In this document: positions 8,930 to 17,890 of the stretch, piece after piece
Layout of the letters: each line of letters begins with the position of its first letter
Position numbering within the stretch: position 1 is the first letter of the stretch
Assembly (NCBI GenBank): GCA_002452405.1
Contig: DKFP01000014.1
Span: 186,001 to 250,000 of the forward strand
Length of the DNA stretch: 64,000 bases
Direction: 5' to 3'
Source of the DNA: Deferribacteraceae bacterium UBA6793
GTDB taxonomy: Bacteria > Chrysiogenota > Deferribacteres > Deferribacterales > Geovibrionaceae
Made by a program: the position numbers and the translations under genes
The notes under the pieces: generated by a model
Seen by the model: the letters and a program-made list of their open reading frames with translations, nothing else
What the model was told of the DNA's origin: nothing
Database searches by the model: none

Positions 8930-9757
8930 TTACCCCTTATAATATACAACGCCTGAACCCATGCGCTTCATACTGAACGCGGTGGTTATTCTGCCCACCG
9001 ATTCGCTGTGTCCCAGAAAGATATATCCGCCCTTGTTCATGGATATATAGTAGTGGTCAACTACCTGCTTCCGCGACAGCTCGTCGAAATATATCAGAAC
9101 GTTGCGGCAGAATATGAAATCGAACCCGCGTTTTTTTCGCATGGCGTCCCTGTCCATCAGGTTCAGATGTTCGAAGTTCACCATGTTCCGTACCTCTCTG
9201 ACAGGGGTATGGAACCCGCCGGAGGTTGTGAAGTATTTTCTGTAATACTCCTCCGGTACGTCTTTCAGACTGCGGTCGTCATATTTTGCCTCTTCTGCCT
9301 TTGCCAGAACGTTTTCGTCGATATCACTTGCGAGGATACGCACGTCCCAGCCTGAGAGGTTTTCCAGCATCTCCCTTACGATAATCGCCAGAGTATATGG
9401 TTCCTCACCTGTGGAGCATCCGGCAGACCATATGCGTATGTTTCTGTCGTTTGCCGCCGCCTTGCGTTCCGCTATCTCCTGGAGACAGTGCTCCGCAAAG
9501 GTTTCAAGTGTTGCGAACTCGCGGAAGAAGTAGGTCTCGTTCACCGTCAGCAGGTTCATGAGAGCCTGAAATTCCTCGCCGGTGTCTTTGAACTTCAGAT
9601 AGCGCAGGTAATCGCGCACGCTGTCAGTCCCCATCTCAATGAGCCTTTTTTCGACCCGTTTGTTGATGAAATACCGTTTTTTCTCTTCAAATTTAATACC
9701 CGACTTTTTGTAAATGAACGCAGTCAGGTCTGTGTAGTCATCGTTGTTGATGAACAT
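8930..9757 (-). CDS. cheR: Chemotaxis protein methyltransferase CheR
   Basis: 275 residues, the usual CheR length. The N-terminal helical domain ends in TVNETYFFRE (residues 71-80), the catalytic-domain SAM-binding loop is WSAGCSTGEEPYTLA (~110-123), and FDFIFCRNVLIYF is the family's later strand. It would methylate glutamates on the operon's MCP using S-adenosylmethionine, opposing the CheB encoded upstream. There is no C-terminal TPR or receptor-tethering pentapeptide partner visible. It lies between the HEAT-repeat gene (18-bp gap) and cheY (2-bp gap). Confidence 0.95.
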   Translation of the reverse strand: MFINNDDYTDLTAFIYKKSGIKFEEKKRYFINKRVEKRLIEMGTDSVRDYLRYLKFKDTGEEFQALMNLLTVNETYFFREFATLETFAEHCLQEIAERKAAANDRNIRIWSAGCSTGEEPYTLAIIVREMLENLSGWDVRILASDIDENVLAKAEEAKYDDRSLKDVPEEYYRKYFTTSGGFHTPVREVRNMVNFEHLNLMDRDAMRKKRGFDFIFCRNVLIYFDELSRKQVVDHYYISMNKGGYIFLGHSESVGRITTAFSMKRMGSGVVYYKG

Positions 9758-9775
9758 AAGCTGGTTGTGACGCTC

Positions 9776-10831
9776 CTATAATGTTTCCAGAAGTCCTTGC
9801 AGCATCCTTCTGAACTCGCCTTTTGCTCCGGCGAGTTTCATTTCGGTTATCCTGATAGCTTTGTCCCTGTCTGTCACAGCCAGATGCTCAAGAGCAGTTA
9901 AGCAGATGTTCTCGTTGCTGTCTGACGCCAGTTCCTCGTAAAGAGCTGCCTTGTCCGGGATATCAAGGTGCGACACAATATAAAGAAAAGTAAGCCTCTC
10001 CTCCGGATATCCGTCGAGATTGCGGAGGTTGTTAAGCATAAATTTTGTATGTTGTTCGTCCAGCTTGTGTATGTCGTGTCTGGACACTATTTTCAGCACT
10101 GCGTTGGCTATCTCCTTAAAATACATCGTGTTCTTGTTGTTAAGAAACGAAAGGAGAAAATCCAGATGGCGGGTTGAACCTTTTTCGCCAACCAGCCTTA
10201 AAACTGTTGGTTTATAGATGCTGTCCATGGTCTTTCCGCCAACAACGGCAAGCACCCTGTCCACAGTGGCGGGTTTGCCCATGATGGTGAGTGTTTCGAG
10301 GCACGACATACGGATCATCGGTTCCGTGGTCTGCTCGAAAATCTTCATGATGTCCTCAAGTGAATCCTCGTCGTAAATTTTTCCGAGGTATTCCACGGCG
10401 GTCATCATGACGTTTGGCGCCTTGTCGTTGAGCGCCGCCCGCAGAGCGGGTATGGAGTATTTTGAGCTGGTCGCCACCAGGCTGTCCAGCACCAGCTTAC
10501 GCACTTCCCTGTTCTGGTGATCCATTATGGAGGTGAGATACGCCACGGCGTCCTCGCCTTTTGCGCCGAAAATTTCTATGGCGCAGTTTCTTATATAAGC
10601 GTCGGCGGACTCGAAATATTTCGCTATGTCGGCAAAGAACGGGGTTATATCGAGAACTTTGAACGCCTCGACTATCAGCTCGCGGACAAGACGGCTCTTT
10701 TCTGAATACATGTGACAGATGAGCACAGGATAGAGATCCTCGTTCTTTTCGGAAAGCACATCTTCAACGGTGTAAATTCTTTCCGCCTCGTCAGTATTTT
10801 TCAGCTTTTCAATCAGAGTCTGTCTGTCCAC
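9776..10831 (-). CDS. HEAT-repeat scaffold protein of the chemosensory operon
   Basis: About 351 residues made of repeated helix pairs typical of HEAT or PBS-lyase-like repeats. Examples are REVRKLVLDSLVATSSKYSIPALRAAL-like units containing the V-R-x-x-x-x-x-L pattern, covering most of the chain. I place the start at the GTG at 10829-10831 because GGGAG lies 7 nt upstream; the TTG two codons earlier is too close to that Shine-Dalgarno site. No enzymatic motif is seen. HEAT proteins generally act as protein-binding scaffolds, and its place between cheY and cheR suggests it assembles or docks array components; that role is inference. Confidence 0.85.
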   Translation of the reverse strand: MDRQTLIEKLKNTDEAERIYTVEDVLSEKNEDLYPVLICHMYSEKSRLVRELIVEAFKVLDITPFFADIAKYFESADAYIRNCAIEIFGAKGEDAVAYLTSIMDHQNREVRKLVLDSLVATSSKYSIPALRAALNDKAPNVMMTAVEYLGKIYDEDSLEDIMKIFEQTTEPMIRMSCLETLTIMGKPATVDRVLAVVGGKTMDSIYKPTVLRLVGEKGSTRHLDFLLSFLNNKNTMYFKEIANAVLKIVSRHDIHKLDEQHTKFMLNNLRNLDGYPEERLTFLYIVSHLDIPDKAALYEELASDSNENICLTALEHLAVTDRDKAIRITEMKLAGAKGEFRRMLQGLLETL

Positions 10832-10847
10832 CTGCAAGCTCCCGCAA

Positions 10848-11210
10848 TCAGCCTATTATCTTTTTTATAACAGCAAGAAGGTCGTTGGGTTTAAAAGGCT
10901 TGACTATCCACGCCTTCGCGCCCGCCTGCCGTCCCTCTTCCTTAATACCCGCCTGTGATTCCGTTGTCAGCATTATCACAGGGGTGAATTTATGCGTAGG
11001 GTTCTTTTTCATCTCTTTAAGAAAAGTTATGCCGTCCATATTCGGCATGTTAACATCGGAAACCACAAGGTTGAATCTTCCCGTCTCCAGCTTTTTGAGT
11101 GCATCCACTCCGTCTCTGGCATCGACGACCTCATACCCTGCCGATTTTAATGTTGCCGCAACCAGCTGACGCATGGTTATGGCATCATCAACAATAAGAA
11201 TACGCTTCAT
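10848..11210 (-). CDS. CheY-like response regulator
   Basis: 120-residue receiver with D8-D9, phosphoacceptor D52 (SDVNMPNMDG), T82 and K104. The sequence is closer to classical CheY than the other lone receivers in the operon (MKRILIVDDAITMRQLV start). Its ATG overlaps the TAA of the STAS gene by one base (TAATG), so the two are translationally coupled. Likely receives phosphate from CheA; whether the target is the flagellar switch or another machine cannot be told from sequence. Confidence 0.93.
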   Translation of the reverse strand: MKRILIVDDAITMRQLVAATLKSAGYEVVDARDGVDALKKLETGRFNLVVSDVNMPNMDGITFLKEMKKNPTHKFTPVIMLTTESQAGIKEEGRQAGAKAWIVKPFKPNDLLAVIKKIIG

Positions 11211-11506
11211 TAATTCCCTCCGACCGCATCTTGTAAATGCAGTCCGTACAGACTGAGTAATTTATCGAATGATTCGCATGATTTAACTGAAATTTTAGAG
11301 CCTGCATCCCTTGCTGTTTTAAACAGTGAAAGGGTGATTTGCAGAAAAACCGTGTCCATGGATGCAACTTTTCCCATGTCCGCCTCAAGCTCTTTTCCCG
11401 TGAAGGATACATTGCCGAAGAGCGAAAGGAACTCTTCTGCCATGAAAATTTCGGATTCATCGGGGAAAGTCACTTTAATCTTGGTTTTAAGCTCTTTAAC
11501 TTCCAT
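11210..11506 (-). CDS. STAS-domain protein (anti-sigma antagonist / MlaB-like fold)
   Basis: 98-residue small protein with a beta-alpha-beta pattern and the central segment ADMGKVASMDTVFLQITLS followed by ISVKSCESFDKLLSLYGL, which matches the STAS fold. The segment around VASMD is where STAS proteins carry the regulatory Ser or Thr, and here Ser is followed by Met-Asp as in many family members. STAS proteins bind partner kinases or transporters; inside chemosensory operons their partners are mostly unknown. A GAGG motif precedes the ATG by 8 nt. It follows cheB directly and is coupled to the next cheY. Confidence 0.78.
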   Translation of the reverse strand: MEVKELKTKIKVTFPDESEIFMAEEFLSLFGNVSFTGKELEADMGKVASMDTVFLQITLSLFKTARDAGSKISVKSCESFDKLLSLYGLHLQDAVGGN

Positions 11507-11507
11507 A

Positions 11508-12581
11508 TTACCAGCCTCTTTCCACTTTTCTGCATATTTCAGCGGCTATCTTGTAGCTGGGCAGAACAGCGTCCGCACAGCCTTTGAGAACTGCCTCTTT
11601 CGGCATACCGTAGACAACAGCGGTCTCTTCGGATTCAGCGATGGTGTATCCGCCCGCCTGTTTTATCTTGCACATGGACGCGGCGCCGTCGTTGCCCATG
11701 CCTGTCATAAGCACTCCGAGCGCTTTGCTGCCGAAAACTCCGGCAACCGATTCCATCATTATGTCAACGCTGGGGACGAACGCATGGTCGGGGGTTTTGC
11801 CCAGACGCATGGTTATTTCGCCGTTCATTTTTTTGTAAAGGGTCATGTGGTTGCCCGCCTTGCCGACATAGCATACGCCGGGAGTCACTATATCGCCGGG
11901 TGCGACCTCTTTAACAGTTATGCGACACGATTCGTTGAGCCTCTTCGCATAGGATTCTGTGAAGCCCACAGGCATGTGCTGCACCATAAATATAGCAGCG
12001 TTCAGGTTTTGCGGGATATGGGGCAGAACGTCGAAAATTGTTTTCGGTCCGCCTGTGGATATACCTATGCACACCGCTTTGAAGTTATCGGAGATGGTAT
12101 GCGGAGTGGTATATACAGGTTCCTTTGCTTCATATTTTTCAATCTTCGCAGGTTCAGTTCTGCGTGTCAGTTTTGCAAGACCCATCCCTGCGGCTGCCTT
12201 GACCTTGACAGCGAGTTCACGTTTAACTATCTCAATATCGCGGGAGACGGTACCGCTGGGTTTCGCCACAAAATCAAACGCGCCCAGTTCCAGCGCCTGA
12301 AAAGTTGTGGATGCTCCCTCCTGCGTCAGCGAGCTGAGCATTATGACGGGGCATATTCTCTTTTCATTAATAATTTTCAGGGCGGTCAGACCGTCCATCA
12401 CCGGCATGTTGACGTCAAGCGTCACCACGTCCGGCTTCAGCGCCAGCGCCTTTGCAATTCCGTCTTCTCCGTTTCTTGCCGTGTCAATGACCTCGATGCC
12501 GAAGGATTCGTCAAGCATCTCTTTAATTTTCTTCCGCATAAGTGCGGAATCATCGACAACCAGTACCCTTATTTTTTTCAT
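11508..12581 (-). CDS. cheB: Protein-glutamate methylesterase CheB
   Basis: 357 residues: receiver domain with phosphoacceptor D56 (LDVNMPVMDG), a linker (~115-165) and a methylesterase domain whose catalytic triad is S175 (GISTGGPK), H202 (VQHMP) and D298 (TGMGNDGA). It removes methyl groups from, or deamidates, chemoreceptors and is activated by CheA phosphorylation. Its start overlaps the stop of the triple-CheW gene by 4 bp (ATGA). Together with CheR it gives this operon a complete adaptation system even though its MCP is soluble. Confidence 0.96.
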   Translation of the reverse strand: MKKIRVLVVDDSALMRKKIKEMLDESFGIEVIDTARNGEDGIAKALALKPDVVTLDVNMPVMDGLTALKIINEKRICPVIMLSSLTQEGASTTFQALELGAFDFVAKPSGTVSRDIEIVKRELAVKVKAAAGMGLAKLTRRTEPAKIEKYEAKEPVYTTPHTISDNFKAVCIGISTGGPKTIFDVLPHIPQNLNAAIFMVQHMPVGFTESYAKRLNESCRITVKEVAPGDIVTPGVCYVGKAGNHMTLYKKMNGEITMRLGKTPDHAFVPSVDIMMESVAGVFGSKALGVLMTGMGNDGAASMCKIKQAGGYTIAESEETAVVYGMPKEAVLKGCADAVLPSYKIAAEICRKVERGW

Positions 12582-14089
12582 TCCTGCTTCATTTTCTCCA
12601 GTTTGCTCATTTCGGAATGGGAAAACAAGTCTTCAATGTTCAGCAGAAGTATCATCTTCTGCTTGCTGACCACGTTAATGACCCCTCCGATAAATTCCGA
12701 GCTTACGGTAGCTGAAAGAACAGGCGGCACCACGTCTATGTCATCCGTTTTGATGCGCAGTACCTCGTCAACCCCGTCAACGACGAAGCCGACCTTCATA
12801 TTCTTTAAATTAACTATTATAACACGTGTAAATTCGTCTCTTTCTTTTGCTTTCAGGTCAAAACGCGTGCGCAGGTCTATAAGCGGGATGACCTCGCCGC
12901 GGAGGTTAATTATGCCTTCCACAAATTTAGGTGTTTTGGGCACTTTCGTAACGTTTGTATAACGGTTTATCTCCTGCACTTTTTCAATCAGGATGCCGTA
13001 TTGTTCGTTTTCTATCTGGAAGGTGACAATCTGTTTTTCGTCGTCTTTAGAGTGGGTGTTAGCCTCAGCCATAGTCAGACCCCCTGCGGACTGCGCGGCA
13101 ACCTTTGAAAGCGCCTCCAGCTCCGTTTTATTCACAATATTCTTAGGCTCAAGAGCCATAACCAGCCTTTCGCCTTTTTCCAGCTTCAAAACGGCAGATA
13201 CCTCTTCCGTATCTTCCGCAAAGGCTTTCGGCGGCTCTTCGATGAAGTTTTCTTCAACGCTGAGAACGGCGTTTACCTTGTCAGCGGCAAAGGCGACCAT
13301 CACGTTGTTTATATCGACGATGATAACCCTGCTGTTTTCGTTTATCCCGCTGTGTTTTCTGCCGAACTTGTCATGGAGCGAGATAAGGGGTATGACGCGT
13401 CCTCTCAGCGAAAAAATACCAAGAACATAGTCGGGAAGCCCCGGAATAGCGGTTACTTCAGGCATCCAGATAATTTCGTTGATACGGTGTATTTCAACTG
13501 CGTATTCCAGCTGACCGATGTTGAAGCTGATGAAACGCTTTTCGTGCAGAACAGCTGCCGCAGCCTCTTCCGCCCTTGCGGCGGAGGTTTTGCGGAATCC
13601 CTGTTTATCTATGTGCGCTTTCAGAGCGGTTATGTCGATAACCTCGTCGGTGTTCAGAATCTGGATCAGCAGGATGTTTCCGCCCTGATTGACCTTCATT
13701 ATTCCGCTGATGTATCTTTTGTCCACGTCCGCGTTGAGCATTTCGGGAAAAGCGTCCAGCTGGTGTATCTCTGTGGATTTCACCTCGCTGACGGATTCCA
13801 CAACGAAGCCGTTCAGCGTTCCCTCTTTCTCAATTACGATAACGCGGGTGTCGTCTGTATTGTCGCAAGGCTTCTGATAGCCGAGACGCAGGGACAGGTC
13901 TGTCAGAGGCATGACTTCGCCGCGCAGATTGCTCATTCCCAGCACATGAAGCGGCATTTTCGGCACGCGGGTGATGTGCGGCAGACGTATTATCTGTTTA
14001 ACGTCAGCTATGCCTATGCCATATGTCTCCTGACCGAGCCGGAACGAAACGTATATGCTGTCCTGCGGACTTTCAACTGCTGATGACAT
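12578..14089 (-). CDS. Triple CheW-domain coupling protein
   Basis: 503 residues holding three complete CheW domains in tandem, roughly 10-165, 180-330 and 345-495. Each carries the family's LRGEV(I/M)PL-type loop: MSNLRGEVMPLTDL, IFSLRGRVIPLISL and IINLRGEVIPLIDL. Ordinary CheW has one domain and ~160 residues. A triple CheW could cross-link several receptor or CheA units and change array geometry. It is the only CheW in the operon besides the domain within CheA. It sits between the MCP and cheB. Confidence 0.94.
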   Translation of the reverse strand: MSSAVESPQDSIYVSFRLGQETYGIGIADVKQIIRLPHITRVPKMPLHVLGMSNLRGEVMPLTDLSLRLGYQKPCDNTDDTRVIVIEKEGTLNGFVVESVSEVKSTEIHQLDAFPEMLNADVDKRYISGIMKVNQGGNILLIQILNTDEVIDITALKAHIDKQGFRKTSAARAEEAAAAVLHEKRFISFNIGQLEYAVEIHRINEIIWMPEVTAIPGLPDYVLGIFSLRGRVIPLISLHDKFGRKHSGINENSRVIIVDINNVMVAFAADKVNAVLSVEENFIEEPPKAFAEDTEEVSAVLKLEKGERLVMALEPKNIVNKTELEALSKVAAQSAGGLTMAEANTHSKDDEKQIVTFQIENEQYGILIEKVQEINRYTNVTKVPKTPKFVEGIINLRGEVIPLIDLRTRFDLKAKERDEFTRVIIVNLKNMKVGFVVDGVDEVLRIKTDDIDVVPPVLSATVSSEFIGGVINVVSKQKMILLLNIEDLFSHSEMSKLEKMKQE

Positions 14090-14128
14090 TTAATTCTCTC
14101 CTTTGTCGGAATGCTGTAAGGAGCATTA

Positions 14129-16369
14129 TCAGAATGTCTGCATTTCGTCTGCGAGGGAAGCAACCTCTTCCGCTGCTGCCGCTATTTCGCGCAGACCCTT
14201 GACCTGCTCGTCTGCGGCATTTTTCGCCTCTTCGGAAAGTGCTTTAAGGTTTTCCGCCGCCTCTCTTCCCTCGTCACATGCTCCGTTGACCTGTTCAACC
14301 TTATTCTCGGCTGCATCAACATGGTCTGAGCATTTTTTATAGAGATCCACAAGGTGTTTGCGTATCTGACCGACCTCTGCGAGATTATCCACGGCATACT
14401 GGGATTTAGTTATCTGAACGCGGATGAGCGATGTTATCTCCGCCAGTTCGTTCTGGAAGTTGATAACCTGTTCGTACATTTCGTCCAGAATGTCTTTCAT
14501 CTTGTCGGCGTTGTCTGCGGATTCGTTCGCCAGCGCGCGGATGTCGGCGGCAACAACGGAAAATCCTCTTCCGTATTCGCCGGAGCGTGCGGCTTCGATA
14601 TTACCGTTGACGGCGAGCATGTTCGTCTGGATGGCAACGTTATTGATTGTATCAACAATTTTTTTGATGTTGCCGAACGATTTATTAAGAACAGTCACTT
14701 CGTCGTGAACGTCTTTAAGGTTGTTGATGGATGCGACGAAACCTTTGATGATAAGTTCTACTCCGTGTTTGAAGTCCTTGAACTGGGTTTTGAACTCGCC
14801 AACGGCGGGTTTCACCTTTTCATCATAAATGCGTCTTGCGTCCTGCATCTTGCCCTCTTTCATGAGGTTGACGATTTCGCCGGCACCAAGGTGTACGTGG
14901 TTATGGGGTTCGCGGATATATTCGTACGCTTTTTCCTCTTTGCCGGAGTCTGGTTTGTATGTGAGATACCACGCGCCGAACGCACATTTTGTGGGGTCGA
15001 GCTGTCCGTGGAAGTCGTGATTGTTGTTCATTGCGTCTTCCAGTTGGTCGAGGAAGACAAGGTGGTCGAGAGCTTTTATCTCGTCCAGGGCATTATCAAC
15101 CAGCTTTCCGTGGTCAGCCATCACAAGCCAGCTCTTTTTCACGTTGTTTATGTGTGTGTTTATTTTGTCGAACTCTTTTGTGATGCCTGTTATCTCGGTG
15201 AATATCTCTGAGGTTCCCGTGTCCATCTGGTCGATGGCTTTAAGAACCTCGTCCGCGGATGCGTCCAGTTCCTCAATAGTGGAAGAAAGCTCTTCCGCCG
15301 CCGCTGCAACCTCTTCGGAGGATTTTGCAATGTCGGTGGATTGTTTAAGGTCGTCCGCCATCTCTGCAAGTTCCTGAGAAGCTACGGTAAGTTCTGCGAA
15401 TGCTTTTGTCTGTTCCTCGGTGAACTTGCCGACTTCTTCCGCAGCTGCCGCGTTTTGTTCTGCGGATGATGCCAGCCTGTTCACAAGATCCATGGAACGG
15501 GTTGATTCCTCGCTGATTGCCACAGCTCCGCCTTTTATCTTTCCGACCTCAATGCCTATTTCATCTGTGTGGCTGCCAACGTATCCGCAGTGTTTGGAGA
15601 TGAAGTCCGCCTTGAAGAGGTTTGTTCTGGACAGAATGAGGAAGCTGTCAACTTTGCTGACAACATGCTGCACCTGTGTGAGTGACTGGTCTATAACGTT
15701 TTTAATATTTTTAGCTGATTTTTCGGAAACTTCAGCCAGCGTGCGCACTTCGTCGGCAACAACTGCGAATCCTTTTCCGTGTTCACCCGCTCTTGCGGCT
15801 TCGATAGCGGCGTTGAGAGCCAGCAGGTTAGTCTGGTCTGCAATCTTTGTTACAACCTGAACTATCTGACCGATGGAGTCTGCTTTTTCTTTAAGCTGGT
15901 CGACGAGCTGTGTTGATTCTTCAACCTTTTCGGTTGCGTCCTTAACGGAGTCTTTCAGCTCGTTTGCCGCCGTGACGGTGGATTTGACCTTTTTGATAAG
16001 TTCCGCCGTGGAGGTTTCGTATTCGATGGTTGTGGCGAGAACGTTTTTCGCGTCATTTTCAAGAGCAGTTGTGTCGTTTTTTATTCCTTCCGCGCTACGG
16101 CTTGCCTGTGCGGAGGCTATTGTAACCTGTTCCATGGAGGCGTTAAGCTGGTTTGCTGCGCTTGATGCCTGTTCAATGGCTGATGCCATCTCTTCTGATG
16201 CAGTGGCGAGTCTTTCTGCGTTGGACTGCTGTTTTGCCAGAGTTCTTGCCCTCGCTTTTTCTACAGCCATCTTTTTAGACTCCTCCCTTGACGCCGCTGC
16301 GGAATCCGCATCCTTCTTCAAAATACCCGTCCTTCCGGTTAGGCTGGTGGGTTTCGCCAGCTTTTTCAT
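14129..16369 (-). CDS. Soluble methyl-accepting protein with two MCP hairpin tips and a CZB zinc-sensing domain
   Basis: 746 residues, no membrane segment. A canonical MCP tip lies at ~178-215 (DQTNLLALNAAIEAARAG). A CZB-type zinc domain follows at ~420-535 with H436, C462 (CAFGAW), H489 and H493. A second, diverged tip is at ~580-617 (IQTNMLAVNGNIEAARSG). The protein thus looks like two signalling hairpins flanking a zinc sensor. I chose the ATG at 16367-16369, since GGAGG lies 8 nt upstream; an upstream in-frame TTG overlaps that site. CZB domains respond to zinc or hypochlorous acid in known receptors. It is the only receptor in this operon and lies between the Hsp70 gene and the triple CheW. 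Confidence 0.93.
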   Translation of the reverse strand: MKKLAKPTSLTGRTGILKKDADSAAASREESKKMAVEKARARTLAKQQSNAERLATASEEMASAIEQASSAANQLNASMEQVTIASAQASRSAEGIKNDTTALENDAKNVLATTIEYETSTAELIKKVKSTVTAANELKDSVKDATEKVEESTQLVDQLKEKADSIGQIVQVVTKIADQTNLLALNAAIEAARAGEHGKGFAVVADEVRTLAEVSEKSAKNIKNVIDQSLTQVQHVVSKVDSFLILSRTNLFKADFISKHCGYVGSHTDEIGIEVGKIKGGAVAISEESTRSMDLVNRLASSAEQNAAAAEEVGKFTEEQTKAFAELTVASQELAEMADDLKQSTDIAKSSEEVAAAAEELSSTIEELDASADEVLKAIDQMDTGTSEIFTEITGITKEFDKINTHINNVKKSWLVMADHGKLVDNALDEIKALDHLVFLDQLEDAMNNNHDFHGQLDPTKCAFGAWYLTYKPDSGKEEKAYEYIREPHNHVHLGAGEIVNLMKEGKMQDARRIYDEKVKPAVGEFKTQFKDFKHGVELIIKGFVASINNLKDVHDEVTVLNKSFGNIKKIVDTINNVAIQTNMLAVNGNIEAARSGEYGRGFSVVAADIRALANESADNADKMKDILDEMYEQVINFQNELAEITSLIRVQITKSQYAVDNLAEVGQIRKHLVDLYKKCSDHVDAAENKVEQVNGACDEGREAAENLKALSEEAKNAADEQVKGLREIAAAAEEVASLADEMQTF

Positions 16370-16390
16370 AATGTATACCTCCAAATGAAC

Positions 16391-17890
16391 CTAATATATT
16401 TTTATATCACTAATCTTATCAGAATCGAATGACGCTTTCAGTGTGAAATCGGTCTCCCTTCCGGAATTAACATCGCTGGCAGTGATAGTTACTATTCCGC
16501 TGTCGTCGATGATGAAGCAGATATCAATAAGAGTTTCTTCTTCGCTATTTTCTACTGTAAAATCAAATTTTGCAAGGCTAATGAAGTAGTCGGGATCGTC
16601 TTCCGGACTGTCGGATACGTTAAGACTGGAATGTGCCGTATCCTGTAGAACGTGAACGGTTATATTTCGGATGTCTTCACTGGCAGTGGTGAACCGCTGG
16701 GTGAAGGATACCGGGTACGGTTCGTTCTTGCGCATGATTATTTCGAACATTCCGTTGTCGTCCTCAAGCCCCAGATTGTGGCTGGTGACGTCGTAAAAAG
16801 TCCTGTCGCCCAGAAGTCCGAGACGCATTGCCGCGTTTGTTGCCGCACCGCACACGACCGCCTCTTCCGGGTTAAGGTCTTTGCTGACGGATGCGCCGAA
16901 CATGTTCTCTACAAAAGCCCGCACGTTGCATATCCTGCTTGCGCCGCCGACGGGCAGCACACGGCTGATATCCTCCGGCTTTATATTGTTTTCCCGCAGA
17001 AGTCCTTCGGTTATCTCACGGATGCCCTGAATGATTGGCTCGGTTATCTTGCCGAAAAGCTGTTTGTTCAGCTCCATCTTAAAGTGCAGAGGTCCTTTGG
17101 GGGTGATGGTTATGTATGGAATTACGAGATTGGTTTCATTCAGGCTGGAAAGCTCCATTTTTGCCTTTTCCGCCTGAAAAAGAAGCTGCTGATAGGCTAT
17201 GGGGTCGGTTTTCAGGTCTATGCCGTGGAGTTTGCTGAACTCTTCATTAAGATAGTCCGCAACAGCGACGTCGAAATCGACTCCGCCTATCTGTGTTGAG
17301 CCGCCTGTGGCTATCACTTTCAGACAGTCTTTGTTCAGTTCGATAAGGCTTATGTCCAGAGTTCCGCCGCCAAGGTCGAAAACCAGGCAAAGCTCGTTCT
17401 CTTTTTTGCCTATGTTGTTGTAATATATTGCCGCCGCAGTCGGTTCGTTGAGCAGCGCAATCACTTCAAAGCCGGCAGACTGTGCAGCCGCGCGCACAGC
17501 TTCTCTCTGGAGATGGTCGAAATACGCCGGAACTGTTATTACAGCTTCTGCCGTGTCGTCCCCAGTGTAATCCCTGTGCAGGTTTTTCAGCTTTTTAAAG
17601 AAGAGCGTGGCAAGCTCAACAGCTGTATATTCTTTCCCGTAAAGAGAGAATTTTTTATCCGAACCCATGTATCTTTTAACGTTCGCGATGGTGTTTTCCG
17701 ATTCCAGCATCTGCATACTGCGGGCATTGTCGCCCATGACCGCCTCTTTGCCGTTCTTGAAATATATCACAGAAGGCAGAAAGCGTTTTCCGCTGTCGGA
17801 CGAAATGACCTCGATGGTTCCCTTCTCCTTAAATATTGCTATCATGGAGTTTGTTGTGCCGAAATCTATTCCGGCGGGATATCTGCTCAT
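16391..17890 (-). CDS. Lidless Hsp70/DnaK-like chaperone of the chemosensory operon
   Basis: 499 residues, against about 640 for housekeeping DnaK. The ATPase domain (1-~380) has the phosphate-1 loop GIDFGTTNSMIAIF, the phosphate-2 loop VFDLGGGTLDISLI and the adenosine motif VLPVGGASRICNVR. The remaining ~115 residues can form a beta-type substrate-binding domain, but the C-terminal helical lid is missing. ATG preceded by AAGGAG at 7 nt; its start overlaps the ParA stop by 4 bp. It probably remodels or assembles an operon-encoded complex rather than serving general folding; that is inferred from context. Confidence 0.93.
   Translation of the reverse strand: MSRYPAGIDFGTTNSMIAIFKEKGTIEVISSDSGKRFLPSVIYFKNGKEAVMGDNARSMQMLESENTIANVKRYMGSDKKFSLYGKEYTAVELATLFFKKLKNLHRDYTGDDTAEAVITVPAYFDHLQREAVRAAAQSAGFEVIALLNEPTAAAIYYNNIGKKENELCLVFDLGGGTLDISLIELNKDCLKVIATGGSTQIGGVDFDVAVADYLNEEFSKLHGIDLKTDPIAYQQLLFQAEKAKMELSSLNETNLVIPYITITPKGPLHFKMELNKQLFGKITEPIIQGIREITEGLLRENNIKPEDISRVLPVGGASRICNVRAFVENMFGASVSKDLNPEEAVVCGAATNAAMRLGLLGDRTFYDVTSHNLGLEDDNGMFEIIMRKNEPYPVSFTQRFTTASEDIRNITVHVLQDTAHSSLNVSDSPEDDPDYFISLAKFDFTVENSEEETLIDICFIIDDSGIVTITASDVNSGRETDFTLKASFDSDKISDIKIY

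Noticed and set aside
11334..12962. Long open frame on the plus strand (about 540 codons) opposite the cheB and triple-cheW genes.
   Set aside because: It is antisense to strongly supported genes, its translation is rich in Cys, His and Phe with no domain, and it spans several gene boundaries.
14354..15211. Plus-strand open frame of 285 codons opposite the double-tip receptor.
   Set aside because: Hydrophobic low-complexity translation typical of the antisense of a Glu/Ala-rich coiled coil.
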